From NCBI GenBank assembly GCA_009733575.1, contig ML769682.1, positions 1 to 64,000 on the forward strand: a stretch of 64,000 nt of DNA, in the 5' to 3' direction. The position numbers and the translations under genes were made by a program. This document shows positions 44,666-56,441 of the stretch, piece by piece. This stretch comes from Gymnopus androsaceus JB14. Lineage: Eukaryota > Basidiomycota > Agaricomycetes > Agaricales > Omphalotaceae. The number at the start of each line of letters is the position of its first letter. The first letter of the stretch is position 1. The notes beneath the pieces were generated by a model. The model was not told the DNA's origin, did no database searches, and saw only the letters and a list, made by a program, of their open reading frames with translations.

Positions 44666-44852
44666 GATACCTTAGATGGGATTAATGCCGGAACTCGAAG
44701 TATTTGAGGGTTGGAAAAAACGCGTGTATTTATTTTCTTTCTTATTGTACTATCTCTCTCTCCACTCTCCCACTCTCCCTCTGGCTCGGAATTAATCAAC
44801 TCTGGCTTTTTGAAGTCCGAAACTTATCTCAAATCCTTTGCACTTTACGCAT

Positions 44853-44938
44853 GGCCGACTAGCTCAGCTGGTTAGAGCGTCGTGCTAATATGACTGCATG
44901 TAACGCGAAGGTCTTGGGTTCGATCCCCACGTTGGCCA
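44853..44938 (+). tRNA. tRNA-Ile (AAU) with a 12 nt intron
   Basis: The cloverleaf can be drawn. The acceptor stem GGCCGAC pairs with GTTGGCC (one G-T pair), with discriminator A. The D arm is CTAGCTCAGCTGGTTAGAG. The anticodon arm has loop CTAATAA once a 12 nt intron (about 44891-44902, in the usual position 3' of the anticodon) is removed. The T arm contains GGTTCGATCC. Anticodon AAU, read as IAU, decodes isoleucine. The CCA is not encoded. Confidence 0.9.
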
Positions 44939-44991
44939 ATGTAGTACTTCATGACTTTGATGTCTTTTTATCTTTATGTACTCTAGTGACA

Positions 44992-46152
44992 TCAAACATC
45001 TTGAACTTTAACGATTATTTTGCCCCTTGCGCTACGATTTATCATCCTATCGTAAGCCTAACTCACGAACGTGTTAGAATCATCTCTGGCTGCGATAAAA
45101 TGAACAACTTACTCGCAAAACATCCTCAAACTCCACCACCTCATCGACAATGACTCTTAGCTGACCCTCCTCTGTCATGCGCGCAAGTTGTGCAGCCTTT
45201 ACACCATCTGGCGTTGTACTGATCATCGAATATCTTCTCGGTATCCCTCCAAGGAGAACCGGACGCCAAGTGTTGAGCAAAGCTCGAAAAACGGTCAACG
45301 TAGCTCCTTCAAAGTTTCCAACATTGATCAAGGCTCCTTGCGGTTTTAGGTAGTGCGGAGAGTAGGTGAAAAGATCCTGGACACCGATAGTGTCGAAAAT
45401 GAAATCGAATGGACGTTTGTGGTATTCTTTTGCGAGGTAGACAGGCAGAGGGTGGTTTGCGCGGTAGTCAATAACCTGCAAGCCGGTCAGTCAGGAAAGG
45501 GCTACAATTAAGGATGCACTTACTTCGTCGGCTCCCAAGCTTTTCACCAAGTCAATATTCCGCCCAGAGCATGTAGCGATCACATATGCGCCTCGAGCTT
45601 TCGCTATTTGAATCACCATCGTACCAACACCCCCACTACCACCATTCACAAGGAGTCGATCTCCTGCTTCATATCCACGTCCAAAAACATATTCCAAGCC
45701 GTCTGACCTGCTCCCCCCAATCCCGACGCTTCCACAAACCCCATACTGGGTGGTATAACCGCGACACTTGACGCGGAAACAACGATATATTCTGCTAAAG
45801 CGCCTGCGCCTGCAATAAGCTGCATCATTGGAAAGTTACCAAACACGCGTGTTCCCGCACAGAGTCCCGTAGGAGCGGAAGGCCCTGCGAGATGGACGAC
45901 GCCTGAAAATTCTGCTTCTGCTATGGCGGTGGTGTTTCCTCCCAGGAGACGACGAACAAGAGGGGGGATGTTGGCCATGGTGATGTAGCAGCCTGGGTTG
46001 AGGGCGACATGAGATATACGAATGAGTAAGTTGTCTTTGGCTGGTGGGTCTGGAACTGGGAAGGAGCGATCGAATGAGAGAACATCGCGAGGTAAGCCTC
46101 GAGAAGAGAAGACCCATGCACGCATGGTTTTTGGGAGTGTAGAGGACGACAT
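44992..46152 (-). CDS. MDR-family quinone oxidoreductase / zinc-independent dehydrogenase, one apparent frameshift
   Basis: A medium-chain dehydrogenase/reductase that would reduce quinones or enones with NADPH. It starts MSSSTLPKTMRAWVFSSRGL, with LIRISHVALNPGCYITMANI and EFSGVVHLAGPSAP of the catalytic domain, AEYIVVSASSVAVIPPSMGF, and the cofactor-binding turn LLVNGGSGGVGTMVIQIAKA. Then LGADE, VIDYRANHPLPVYLAKEYHK and PFDFIFDTIGVQDLFTYSPH. The last exon gives AYDRMINRSARGKIIVKVQD, the classic MDR C-terminus, after a 54 nt intron. The structural zinc cysteines of alcohol dehydrogenases are absent. At about 45695-45700 the frame jumps between GQTA and LEYVFGRG with one base missing, or two extra. 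It is next to two P450 genes. Confidence 0.8.
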
Positions 46153-46562
46153 CTAGAATTAGAGCTTTGGGGGAATTGTGAGGCATCTTACTGGACGTCG
46201 AGGTAACCATATTGTCTGAGTTGCACTGCTGCATCATTGAGCCAACAGACATTCTGAAACCAGTACTGGGCGGTAGATCGGCGTAGCACATCATACTACG
46301 CATATATCTAGATTTCAGGTGCTACCGAGGCAACAGCAACAGGCCAGTCGGGTTGTTTAAATTGTCGGTCTGTCGAGTATCTAGGGACCATCTTACAAAA
46401 TCGATTTTCATTTTGTCAGATATCAAGGCAATGCCACCTAGCAAGGGACCATCAAGTCGGAGGCGCAGAATCCTTTTTTTTCACGAAGATGAACGGCTAA
46501 ACGGATGATGTATGTATCAATTAATGCTTAACTACTACAAGTTATTTAGCGTACATTTAACA
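46153..46562. other. Intergenic between MDR start and P450 end
   Basis: Both flanking genes are on the minus strand; this stretch should carry the MDR promoter. No gene recognised. Confidence 0.4.
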
Positions 46563-48506
46563 TTACTTCCGCCGCGTGAAGGTCAACTTCGCGGTGGGAC
46601 TAGGAGTTGTAAAAAGATTAAAAGCGAATGACTTTGGTCTTTCAGCCTTTCCAGATGGACAGGACAGATCGTAATTGAGGATAATCTCTGCCAATATGAC
46701 TTTGATCTTGAGGGCAGCACTAGCAGATGTTCAATACATACGCATCATGACAAAGGATAAAAACACTCACAAAAAGCGACCGGGACAAGCATGTTTCCTA
46801 AGCGGAAACCTGGATCAGCTCCTTGTGCGGAAGCAATAAATATAGAAACTCACCCTACTCCGAACAGCAGGTAGTCATTGCTGAGCGCTGTAAATGCATG
46901 CTTACCATCGATACCTCCAGTACCCCGCAGCTTTGAGAACCGGAAAGGATCGAAGATTTCTGGTTGATCATATATTTCCGGATTATAGTGGGTGGCTTTG
47001 GGCGCAATCGCTACAACGGTCCCTTTTGGTATCACAGAGCCATCAGCAATCACAGCGTCGCTGAGAGTGAGTCTTGACATTCCGACTATGGAAAATTAGC
47101 AACAAGTATACAGAGTTTATGCCAAGACTTACTAGCGAAGAGAGGATGCCAGCGGCCGATTTCTTTGAGCAAGGAATCCAAAATATGGAATCTTCCGACA
47201 GCAGCCTTGTTGCATACACCTCCCTCTGATTCAATGGCGGTAGTAATTTCATCCCGCAACATGTCAAGCTGCTCTGGAGTGAATAAAGCCAACTCAAACA
47301 GTGCATGAGTAATAAAGATTGCTCTGGGTTGATCTTTGCGTTAGTTGACATGTTAGAATACCGGGGAGAAATACGGACGTGGTGTGTATCGAGGCCATGT
47401 TTAAATGCGCAACTCGAACGGCAACTTTTTCGGGAATCATGATGTCTTCCTCCGGCGTGAATCTCATTAGGATATCAGTGATCGTTTGCGGGTTATCCTG
47501 AAACTTCCGTAAGGTCCTCGGTGATGTGGATAGTAAAGGAGACTAACCTGTTGTGCGTACTCGATACGCGATTTCACGTAGGGAGTCAACAAAGGTACTA
47601 CCGTCTTGGTACCGCCGAAAACCAATGAGCTCAATCTGAACACAAGCCTATGCTATGATATGAAAGGATTGTTCTGGATGAGGAAAGTAGAGCACTTACG
47701 GTCTCAAAAATTGCGGGAAATAATTCAGTACTTGTGATAAACCTATCACGGTGGTGGCTAAATTGACCTGCTCGTGGAGGAATCTTTTGTCGCGACAACC
47801 GGGTACACCAATCATGACACGATTGCTGACGCGAGCTACGATATTCACCATGGTATTAAAGAGCGGAAGGGTAACAGAATCTGGCAAGAAGCTCAACACC
47901 ATTCTGTCCGAAGACACTGCAATGTACTGACCAGATCCTTTGCTATCGAATGCTTCTGGCAAAGCCAACTGAGCTTCCTCGAGGATATCTGGAGTGAGCG
48001 ATGTAAGGGCTTTGGTCAAATCCGAGCGCAGAATCGTTTCTAGATGGTATGGGTTGGTTGTTATATCCCCAAATTGAAGGTTGATTTGGAACAACTGCAT
48101 TGGGCAATATGGTGAGCTGGATTAATTTCAAACGAGTCTGAGATACGCACCTGCTTTGCCCGTTCAGGACCATTGAACTATAAAGCATCTCAGTCGCAAA
48201 ATAGGATTCAACGAGTCTAAAGCCACTAACCGCCGAGTCGTCTGACTTGCGAAGCAACTCTACATTGTCCGGGCCTAAAACGACCAGCTCACCACCCAAA
48301 GTAGGAAGAATAAAGGGTTTTCCACCAAACTGCTTGCATCCGTCCTCAACGACAGAGTCGCAGTCAAAGACAGAACGAATGACCGCCCATAGGTAACCAA
48401 ACGGCCCAGATTTGCCTACACGAGGAAACTGCCTTTGACGTCGAGTCAAAGAACCAATAGTTACAGCGAGCAAGGCGATGGCTGCGAGAAGAGTTTGGGA
48501 GTGCAT
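46563..48506 (-). CDS. Cytochrome P450 (divergent pair, left member)
   Basis: Membrane-anchored P450. It starts MHSQTLLAAIALLAVTIGSL (anchor), then RVGKSGPFGYLWAVIRSVF. Later blocks are LGGELVVLGPDNVELLRKSD, FGDITTNPYHLETILRSDLT, MVNIVARVSNRVMIGVPGCR, ILMRFTPEEDIMIPEKVA, an I-helix region with ASIHTT, LLKEIGR as ExxR, and GMSRLTLSDAVIADGSVIPK. Then come FDPFRFSKLRGT and, across two introns, FGVGKHACPGRFFAALKIKV, the heme loop with the ligand Cys. It ends NLFTTPSPTAKLTFTRRK. All introns joined in frame. It shares the fold and many motifs with the array P450s but is clearly diverged. Substrate unknown. Confidence 0.87.
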
Positions 48507-49208
48507 TTCTAGGGTGATTTTAGGCTGTAGATTAACTTGGAATGTTTTTGTCTTCCCCCTGCGCAGGATTCAGCCAGGTTGGTTCATCTTTGATGGACAA
48601 AGATTGAAGTTTCGGAAGTCGTGAGGTTGCCAGATCTGCAGTGATTTTTACCACATTGACATCGAAGGATGGAGACAAAATCACTATAGATACTAGGATC
48701 TTTGTATTATTGTAATCTGACTGAAAGTTGAAGTAGGTGAGTCGGCGCTTAAATGACGCACACCACGCTCCTCAAGCTCAGCCAAGTTTCAAAAGCGCGC
48801 GCGCTGCTTCTGTCATGGTTTCTGAGATTACAGCCATCAACATTGATAATGGAACTCAGTCCATTGCGCCGCAAGTCAAAAGGGAGGAGAGGTTTCCGTG
48901 TGTCAATGTGCTTCATTATACCTCACCGAGACTAGAATGGGATGCAGATCGGTTTCCAAGCTTCAACTCAAAATAACACGAGAATATTGTCGCGAGGTTA
49001 GTGAACGGTTTCCGAGATACTGACACAGTGAATCAATGGTTTACGCCCGACGAAACATGAATCAAAAGATGTGTCTCCTAACAAATGCACAGCGACGATA
49101 CCTCGAGCCCGATTCCTAACTAAGGAGATATATAAAAGTACTGCAATGGCACAGAGAAGGTATTATTCTTTTCTTTTTTTTCATCTCTCGTAGCATTTGC
49201 TGGGCACA
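48507..49208. promoter_or_regulatory. Shared intergenic region of two divergent P450 genes
   Basis: About 700 bp separates the divergent P450 starts. A TATATAAAAG box lies at 49129-49138, 71-80 bp before the right-hand ATG. Co-regulation of the pair is plausible. Small open frames at 48737-48976 have no support. Confidence 0.5.
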
Positions 49209-51234
49209 ATGCTGGATTACATTCCTTTTAATTTCCCTTATCACTTTCTTTTGTTTCTTTCTTTAGCTCTCTTCTCGCTTTTATCTCTCACCATCGTTTT
49301 CGTCTTCTTTGTTACAAATATCAAGGCCAATCGTGAGCATGGTATCGTACCAAAATCATTACCTTGGGTCGGCAGACAGCAAGGTCAGCTATTTTCTGCC
49401 ATTCGGTCGAACTTCAGGGGATTGGTGAACTCTGTAACCCTTTTCAGAGAGGGTTACACCAAGGTCAGCAATTTAACTGCTCTCAAATTTCGATATTTCC
49501 TCTGATGCTTCAACAATCCTTCAGCATTCGAAGAAAGATCAGATCTATGTTGTACCGACCTGGACGAAGGGCCCTCAGGTTATCATACCGCCCAAGATGA
49601 ATAATTGGCTTGCAAGTCGACCAGATGCCATGCTTAATGCCAAAGACTGTACCTTTGAAACTGGTACGTTCGCCGCGTATTTTATTAATAACAACGACTC
49701 ACGTTGAACCTTAGCTCAATTCGCCTATACTGTCGGACACCCCGAGATCACATCCAACGACATGATAGATATTTTGATCAAAAGAGAGCTCACCCGCACC
49801 ATAGGCACCCTGAATACTGAGATCTTTGAGGAAGTTGAAGCTTCCATGGAGGGTCTTTTCGGCGATGGCGAATGGAAACAAGTCGGTGTGTTTGATAGCC
49901 TGACTAGGACTGTAGGAAGAGCCGCAAACCGAGTATTTGTTGGAAAAGAACTATGTATGTCATGAGATTCTTCGCATTCTCTACCGTCGTTCATTCATGA
50001 TAGGCTCCAACATGGATTTTGTCATGGCTGGTGTCAGCTTCGCAAGAGATATTCTCGGTCAGCAGCTATATCCTCCACCTTTTCCCCAAGTTTATGAAAC
50101 CGTAAGTTAGTATTTCTGTCCCTTGCTTCTAGAACTGATAACTTGAACGTCTTGCACTCAGAGCCGTATCCTTGTTCGCTACCATGCCCAACCGCCATCA
50201 CTCAGGGATAGCCATGAAATATCTTCAGCCTCTCATTCAACAACGGCTGGACGATATGAACCGCAAGCAAACTGACTCCACCTTTGCGTTCGAGGAGCCT
50301 GTGAGTCGCAATATATATATATTTGAAACATAGATACCAACACGACATGATTTGCCAGAACGATTTCATTACTTGGATGATCCGCGAGTCTCTCAAGAGA
50401 AACACTGATGATGAACGGTCTGTTCACGCCCTCGCTTACCGTGTCGTTTTGCTAAATTTCGCCGGTACGGACTTGCGTTTTTCTTCCGACACCTGCTGTT
50501 CTTAGCTAACTCACTCCTCCTTAACTAGCCATAACTACGAGCACTATAATGGCCACAAATGCCCTTTTAGATATATATAGTGCACCTAACTCGGAGTCTC
50601 TAGTCACTGCTCTACGCGAAGAGGCCTCAGACGTATTCCGTGAGCACAACGGACAATGGACCAAGGCTGCTCTCGCGAAGCTCTATCGCCTGGATAGTGC
50701 TATTAGAGAGAGTGCTCGCGTTTCAGGTGTTGGTGGCACTTCTATGGCAAGGAGGGTAAGAGCAGACGATGGCATTACCCTTCCTGATGGAACATGGATC
50801 CCCCACGGTGCAACTGTCGGAGTATCGATGGACGGTATTCATTTTGATGAAGCGTTCTACGAAAACCCATCCGAGTTCGATGCGTTCCGGTTCTCAAGGA
50901 GGAGGGAAGAGCATATCTTATCTGGCGATGAGAAAACGCGGGCAAATGAAGATCTTGTAACCACCTCGGCACACTGGCTCCCTTTCTCCCATGGAATTCA
51001 TGCATGGTAAATCATCTTGCTTGCATTCGCATGTAGTACAAAGCTGAATGATTTTTCAACAGTCCCGGTCGATTTTTTGCAGCCAACAATATCAAGATGA
51101 TTCTAGCCCACCTATTGCTGAATTATGATGTGCAACCATTCGACAGTCGACCTCCAAATATTTCGATCGGTGATATCTCAGTTGTTCCTGTGAAGGCGAC
51201 TATGATGGTCAGAAGAAGAGAAATTAAGGCATAG
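49209..51234 (+). CDS. Cytochrome P450 (divergent pair, right member)
   Basis: Membrane-anchored P450 starting MLDYIPFNFPYHFLLFLSLA, with a second hydrophobic run SLLSLTIVFVFFV and then VPKSLPWVGRQQGQLFSAIR. Blocks in order: DQIYVVPTWTKGPQVIIPPK, FAYTVGHPEITSNDMIDILI, VGRAANRVFVGKELC, FARDILGQQLYPPPFPQ, ALAYRVVLLNFAAITTSTIM (I-helix), AIRESAR (ExxR), DDGITLPDGTWIPHGATVGV, FDAFRFSRRREEH, and the heme loop FSHGIHACPGRFFAANNIKM. It ends MMVRRREIKA. An upstream in-frame TTG is not the start. Introns are short and in frame. It is more similar in its ends to the left-hand P450 than to the array P450s (impression only). Confidence 0.88.
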
Positions 51235-51369
51235 ATAGACCTGAGCTCGTTTGCTTTTTCTCGTTATTTAATCGTTATTTAACATATTATCTTGTAACAC
51301 CAAAGCACAATAATATTAATCCAGTTTCGAGCTGAAATTCCGAATTATTTGAACCAAAAGAAAAGTCAT

Positions 51370-52106
51370 TCAGCTTGTGGTATCATAAGATAATCTAAAA
51401 AACAAGTAGATGCCACCGGTAGCACTAGCAGAGCTCCCAATATTACCTGAGCTGCCACCAAAAACTCCTGCTGAGCCGCTAACACTTTCCGCAATCCCGC
51501 TCCCTACGTTTCCCTTCACCTCCTACGCTCCCGCTTGCACTCCCCAAGGTACCTCCGCTGCTCCCAGTGGATACATTTGCGGTGGAGGCACTATAGAAAA
51601 TCAGCAATAGGAAAGGCAGATATCGATCGACGGAATCAGACAAAGGAGGAGAAATGCACTTACGGAGTCGAGGCTGCAGTTTTACTGCCACAAACACTGC
51701 TATAGTGTCTCCATTTGGTTCCTTGCAATAACCTGGATAATAACGGTCATCAGCATCAGAAAGCCGATTTCAAGAAAAAGATGACATGATATTCACTTGG
51801 TCTTGGAAAGCGCGAGCTTCTGATCTAGTAGGTCGATTCGGGATACCTAGACCAGTTACGGTAGTCGCTTGAGGAGCGAAGAGGAATACGACCGTCGACG
51901 GCGGTGAAAAGGAGAAATTTGTCAGTGGATAAAATAATGTGGTCTCGAATTCGTTACTCGGTAATCGTTATTCCGTGAAGTCGTATAAGTATTGAGGTTG
52001 CTATCAAAACTGAAACGAGATGAAAGAGAAACAACCGAGTCAGGAGTCAGGACAACTTGAAAATCAAAGAGCAGAAGAGCCTGTCGAGCTTGGAAAATGT
52101 GGCCAT
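51370..52106 (-). CDS. Possible Gly/Ser-rich secreted-type protein (structure unresolved)
   Basis: Coding-like minus-strand blocks include FSPPSTVVFLFAPQATTVTG and LGIPNRPTRSEARAFQDQ, which after an intron continue to WRHYSSVCGSKTAASTP. Then comes a Gly/Ser-rich tail ANVSTGSSGGTLGSASGSVG and, in another frame, AESVSGSAGVFGGSSGN. The tail needs one extra base removed at about 51518. The N-terminal exon (MATFSKLDRLFCSLIFKL at 52106) has a hydrophobic stretch, but the join is uncertain. The style fits a GPI-anchored or cell-wall protein; this is a weak call. Confidence 0.35.
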
Positions 52107-52427
52107 AATTGAAGATAATTGTGGAGGCAGGAGGTGCTGGTAGGTGCCTTGACGATGAGCATAGAGAAGATGGTAGAAGCAACCGTGGAGCTGTAGCCCT
52201 AAATCCTTCCACTGCGAATATACAGTATAGATAGCTTCGTGGTTGTTTTGCTGATGAACAAGTGACATAGCCACATAGACGAAAATGGCATTGAGTTGCA
52301 AGATCGGCACACAAGGAACTTCTAGAATCTAGATATGTCTATTTAATACACTAGCTTGAGAGATTTGTGGAAGATTGGCTTCTTTTCGTCTATATCTAAG
52401 GGTGTCTGATGAGTAGGACCGTACCAG

Positions 52428-54810
52428 CTAAATCCCGCCCCTCCGCTTTGCACTAACATACACCTTCACCTTCTCTCCCTTCCCCTCCCTCGCATTTTGC
52501 TCCGCTTCCTTCTGCAGCGCCTTGATCCTCCCCACAGAGCCTTTGTTCTTAATCAACCGGAGGTCGGTGTGGAGGGATAGAGAGGAGATGATGGATGGGC
52601 TTGGAGCGCGGAGTGGGAAAGAGGGCGTGGAGGTAGTTGTAGATGGGGATCCTGAAGGACTTGTGACTGCTGCTGAAGTAGTAGCGGAGGATTGAGATTG
52701 CTCAGTCTGAAGCCACCCACGCCATCTCGATTCAACCATTCCAGCAAGTAGATGCAAATCGATGACATTCTTTGAAAGGTTAGAGATTGTGAGCGTCTTG
52801 AGGTTTGGTAAAAGAATATTTTGACTGTTGGAGATACCTATATACGAGAAGAAATTAGAATCAAGAAGGGAAAGAAAGAAAGAATAGGTACCCAATACAC
52901 CGAGAGCAGCATTCACCGCCGCAGGTGTACGACCTCCTTCACCTGCGCTACTAATCGCTGAGTTCTCTCCGCTTAACAAGGCTGAAGCAAACTTCGTATC
53001 CGTTACCAGCGGAGGAGCACCAAAGCCCGGACTGAATGGACCTGGACTCTGAGTCTGTGTCAGAGTGGCCGCAGAGCCATTCTCAGAAGGATATAGAGGC
53101 GTCAATACACCTGGCGGCAAGTGAATACCAGCAGCTGCAAGATGAGCAGAGGCAGCAGCAATATGGGGGTTATTCGCAAGGTGAGGAGGCAGGCCAGCAA
53201 GCGGGTTGATTACCGAATTGACCATATGAGATTGTGAAGTGGTCCGCTGCAGATGCTGTGGAATCGCGGGCACAGGCGGTAGCGAGTTTAGCGATTCAGC
53301 GTTGAGACCCAACGCAGGAGTCATCCCACCTAGTCCAGGCGTGCCAAATGTACTGCCCGCAGGTGTCCCAGGCAAGCTGACGCCACTCGTTAACAAGCCC
53401 ATGCCATCGTCTTCTCCGTTTCGACTGAGGGAAATAAAGAAGGCATCGTAAGGTGACGGATTCCGAACAGGGCTCCAGTCTTCTAAAACAACCGTGGTAA
53501 GACTGGATGCGGCATTCAAGACATCTTGTAGAGTGGCCGATATAGGGACAGGAATAGGAGGTGAGGAATATGTCGGAGGTGATGTCAAGTTGGGAGCGAA
53601 TGGAGACCCAGCAGGCCCATTTTCCGCTATCGGGGATGGGGGAAGGGAGGAAGGAAGGGAGGAGCTCGACATCGACCTTGTTAGCGCACCCTCTGGCTCT
53701 TCATGGAACAAACTCCCACTCAGAGACAACTTTTCTAGCTTCTGGCATCCATTTGAACGATGGATAAACCCGAGAATGCTACCAAACGACTCCTGTGCAG
53801 TATGTTCCAACGTTAACTCGATCCAGGTTTGGCAGGTAGAGTGAGTCGAGGACAACAGCGAAAGGAATGCATTTTAGGATTAGGGACTTGAGGGAAGTAT
53901 GCTCGATTATGCTCGATTCGGTAGAGGATCGTCATTCGGATCTTCGGGATGAAGAGAAGGAAGAACCGAGACTAGCTCAGCATGCTCCAGCGCCGGTGCA
54001 CTGATGGAGCATTCTCAGAAAGTCTGAACGAACCCGTTCTTTGACAACGAGTCGGGTCAAGCGTGCCCAGGGCAGGCGGAGAGCATTACATCTCGGAATG
54101 GAATCAAATTCGACGCTCTCAAGCGCTGGACAGAGCGAAAAGACATCAAGATCGGGAATCTTGGTCTGGTCTGAACCAAGGCTCAGTCTCAGATGGGAGA
54201 GAGCCGGAAATCCGAGTGGGGCCATCTGTGCTGAGAGGGTGTTTAGGAGGAATAGGGAAATGTGCAAATCGAGAGAATACCACCGGGTGTAATGAGCCGT
54301 AAGGATGTCGAGGAGGTTTGCGTGAACCAACAACATGTCAACGTGCACCCGGAGACGGAGATGTGCTCCCTCATCTTGCAGGACATTTGGTGTAGTTCTA
54401 TCGAGAATAGTACGAAGAATATCAACGGCATGTCGTTTGTACTTTCTGATATCGTCTGGCTCCAAGCTGATTCGTGCCCAGAGGTTGGCAAAGCTCAAGC
54501 TGACCAGACGTAGGGAGCGAGATACACGAGTAAAAACCCATATATCTGTTGTTGGATTAAGCGTAACCCAACCATCCGAAAGGTCCCACAAAATGTGATA
54601 AAAGATGTCAGAGGGTACACTGAATATCGGAGCGGTTTGAGGCCCTGCCGAGGTCAAGACGAGATCGGCTGGAGGGAGAGACGACGACTTTGCTGGCATA
54701 GCCTTTGGCAGAGTATACGGCGAGTACGAAAGGGTGAATGCTTGGGTCATTGAGAGCTGGAAGCTGTATCCTTCAGGACTCACAGCATGTAGAATTATCG
54801 ACTGGCTCAC
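52428..54810 (-). CDS. F-box / leucine-rich-repeat protein, several apparent frame breaks
   Basis: Two long frames appear to be one gene. The 5' part (54810-53977) starts MSQSIILHAVSPEGYSFQLS and carries IFSVPSDIFYHILWDL, an F-box-like helix, then leucine-rich sequence (FPALSHLRLSLGSDQTKIPD, PALESVEFDSIP). The 3' part (53855-52428) continues LRR-like sequence (LEKLSLSGSLFHEEPEG), then a long Pro/Ser/Gly-rich region (PPSPIAENGPAGSPFAP, LAGLPPHLANNPHIAAASAH), and a conserved-looking end with LLPNLKTLTISNLSKNVIDL and KVKVYVSAKRRGGI. Between them the coding sense survives in other frames (LVSVLPSLHPEDPNDDPLPN, SLKSLILKCIPFAVVLDSLY), with apparent extra bases near 54000 and 53836 and a 10 bp near-duplication near 53915-53935. 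Either a decaying gene or assembly errors. Confidence 0.6.
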
Positions 54811-55830
54811 CTAAAGTTGTGCTTTCGGGTCTCGATTAGTGTAGCGTCAGCGAATCAAGATGAGAGTCGAGGTGTAAATTTTGTCGTCTCCATTGCCATG
54901 TGGTAATGATCGAATATTACGCTGCGGTTTTCCATTTTCCCCCGCCCCGCTGCTCCATGCTCCATCTCCGTTTCTGTCATCAAATTCATAATGCTGTTTG
55001 GTTCTGAGGAAGGTGAAATCAACACCTTGATCAGGCGCGTCTTGGGAGTGTCGGAGATCTTGTTACTTCTATTTCTTGACGAGTATTGGTGCCTTCGAGA
55101 ACAATCTCTGGAGGTAGTCATTTCATTGTACTTCGATGAGAGCAACTCTCGCTGCTAACGCCTCGGTAGTTTTTCCATCTCACAGTGTCTTTTGGATAGT
55201 GAAAGCAACCCAAGGCGTAATTTCCACGTTGGCTTCCAGGAGATCTGCCTGTGCTGCTTACCACCGAGAGCAAGAACTGCGGACCCGAAGCCAGGCTCTG
55301 ACAGATCGAGAGCCCTTTTGTTCCCCCTACTAGCAGGCATTAGTTTGCAGTCCATTGAGGCACGAGACGGCGATGTTTTATGTCCGACTCCGGTCACAGG
55401 AGTGATGTGACCTTCTTCCGCTCATCGCAAGGCTCACCGCCATGTCGTTCGCGCTACTCGGATCCAGCTCTGTCAGGACATGATTCCAAGGATCCTCGCG
55501 TTTTTCAATATGTCCGCATACTTCCTTTTGTTCAACAGAAGTCGGATGTCGTTTTCTACTATGTGGTCACTCAATGATGCGACATATTCGCATTTCCCAA
55601 CTGTGTTTTTAGACGATCTGATTCATCGAAACAGGCATACGCGGCAGCGTCTTCCATAATGATGATCTTGACAGAGTCTAGGAAACTGACGGTACAGTGA
55701 GAACGAGCTCCTTGTTGTCTGGAAGGTGCAATAATATGTATATCCATAGCTTAACGTAGCGCACCACCTTCTTCTGCACCTCCATGGCTAACGCTAGCGC
55801 TGGTTCCAACTTCCAACCTCTCGCTCTGAA
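54811..55830. other. Intergenic, nothing recognised
   Basis: Short open frames on both strands between 54855 and 55577 have no domain, splice support or signal peptide. The stretch presumably carries the promoter of the F-box/LRR gene on its left. Confidence 0.4.
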
Positions 55831-56441
55831 TCACGTCTGATCATCATCAGCATTTCTCTCGGTGGTTGGCGACGTGCGGAATCACTACGAGACTGGGCGT
55901 AGGAGTCCGAAAATAGAGGGGTAAGCGGGGATCAGATTCGGAGAGGACGGGATAGAACTCGTGCAGCGGGCTTATTGGAGGAGGAGCCGGAGGCGCGCAA
56001 GATCCCACTGGGATGGTGATTCGGATGGGTGAATTTAGAAGAGTCGGATGGGATAGAGATGGAGGCGGTGGGGAACGCCTATTTCTATTCTTATTCCGAC
56101 ATATATGGAACGTTCAATGATGAAACGATTCACTTAGACGCTGTTATGAGGCTGTTCCACCATAATCCTATCCCTAGACCTACGCTCAACAATTAGGTTC
56201 TAAACGACCAACGAACTCAGTACCGCAGCAAAGATCATCAATAGCATCCTGGGCCTTGACGCTCGAACGATCGCAATGCAGGCCATCTCTCTAATGATCA
56301 TTCCAAAAATAAATTAATTTCAATGCATGAAATAGATTTTGACCGGGCTCGAGTGTACTATAAACAAGCGAGTTTCACGAGCCGTAATCCAAGTCGGATT
56401 ATCTGTCTTCTCCTCATTCTGCTGCTCTCAACTCTGTCGAT

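Noticed and set aside
51410..51610. Pro/Ala-rich plus-strand frame
   Set aside because: It is antisense to the Gly/Ser-rich minus-strand tail; its composition is explained by that.
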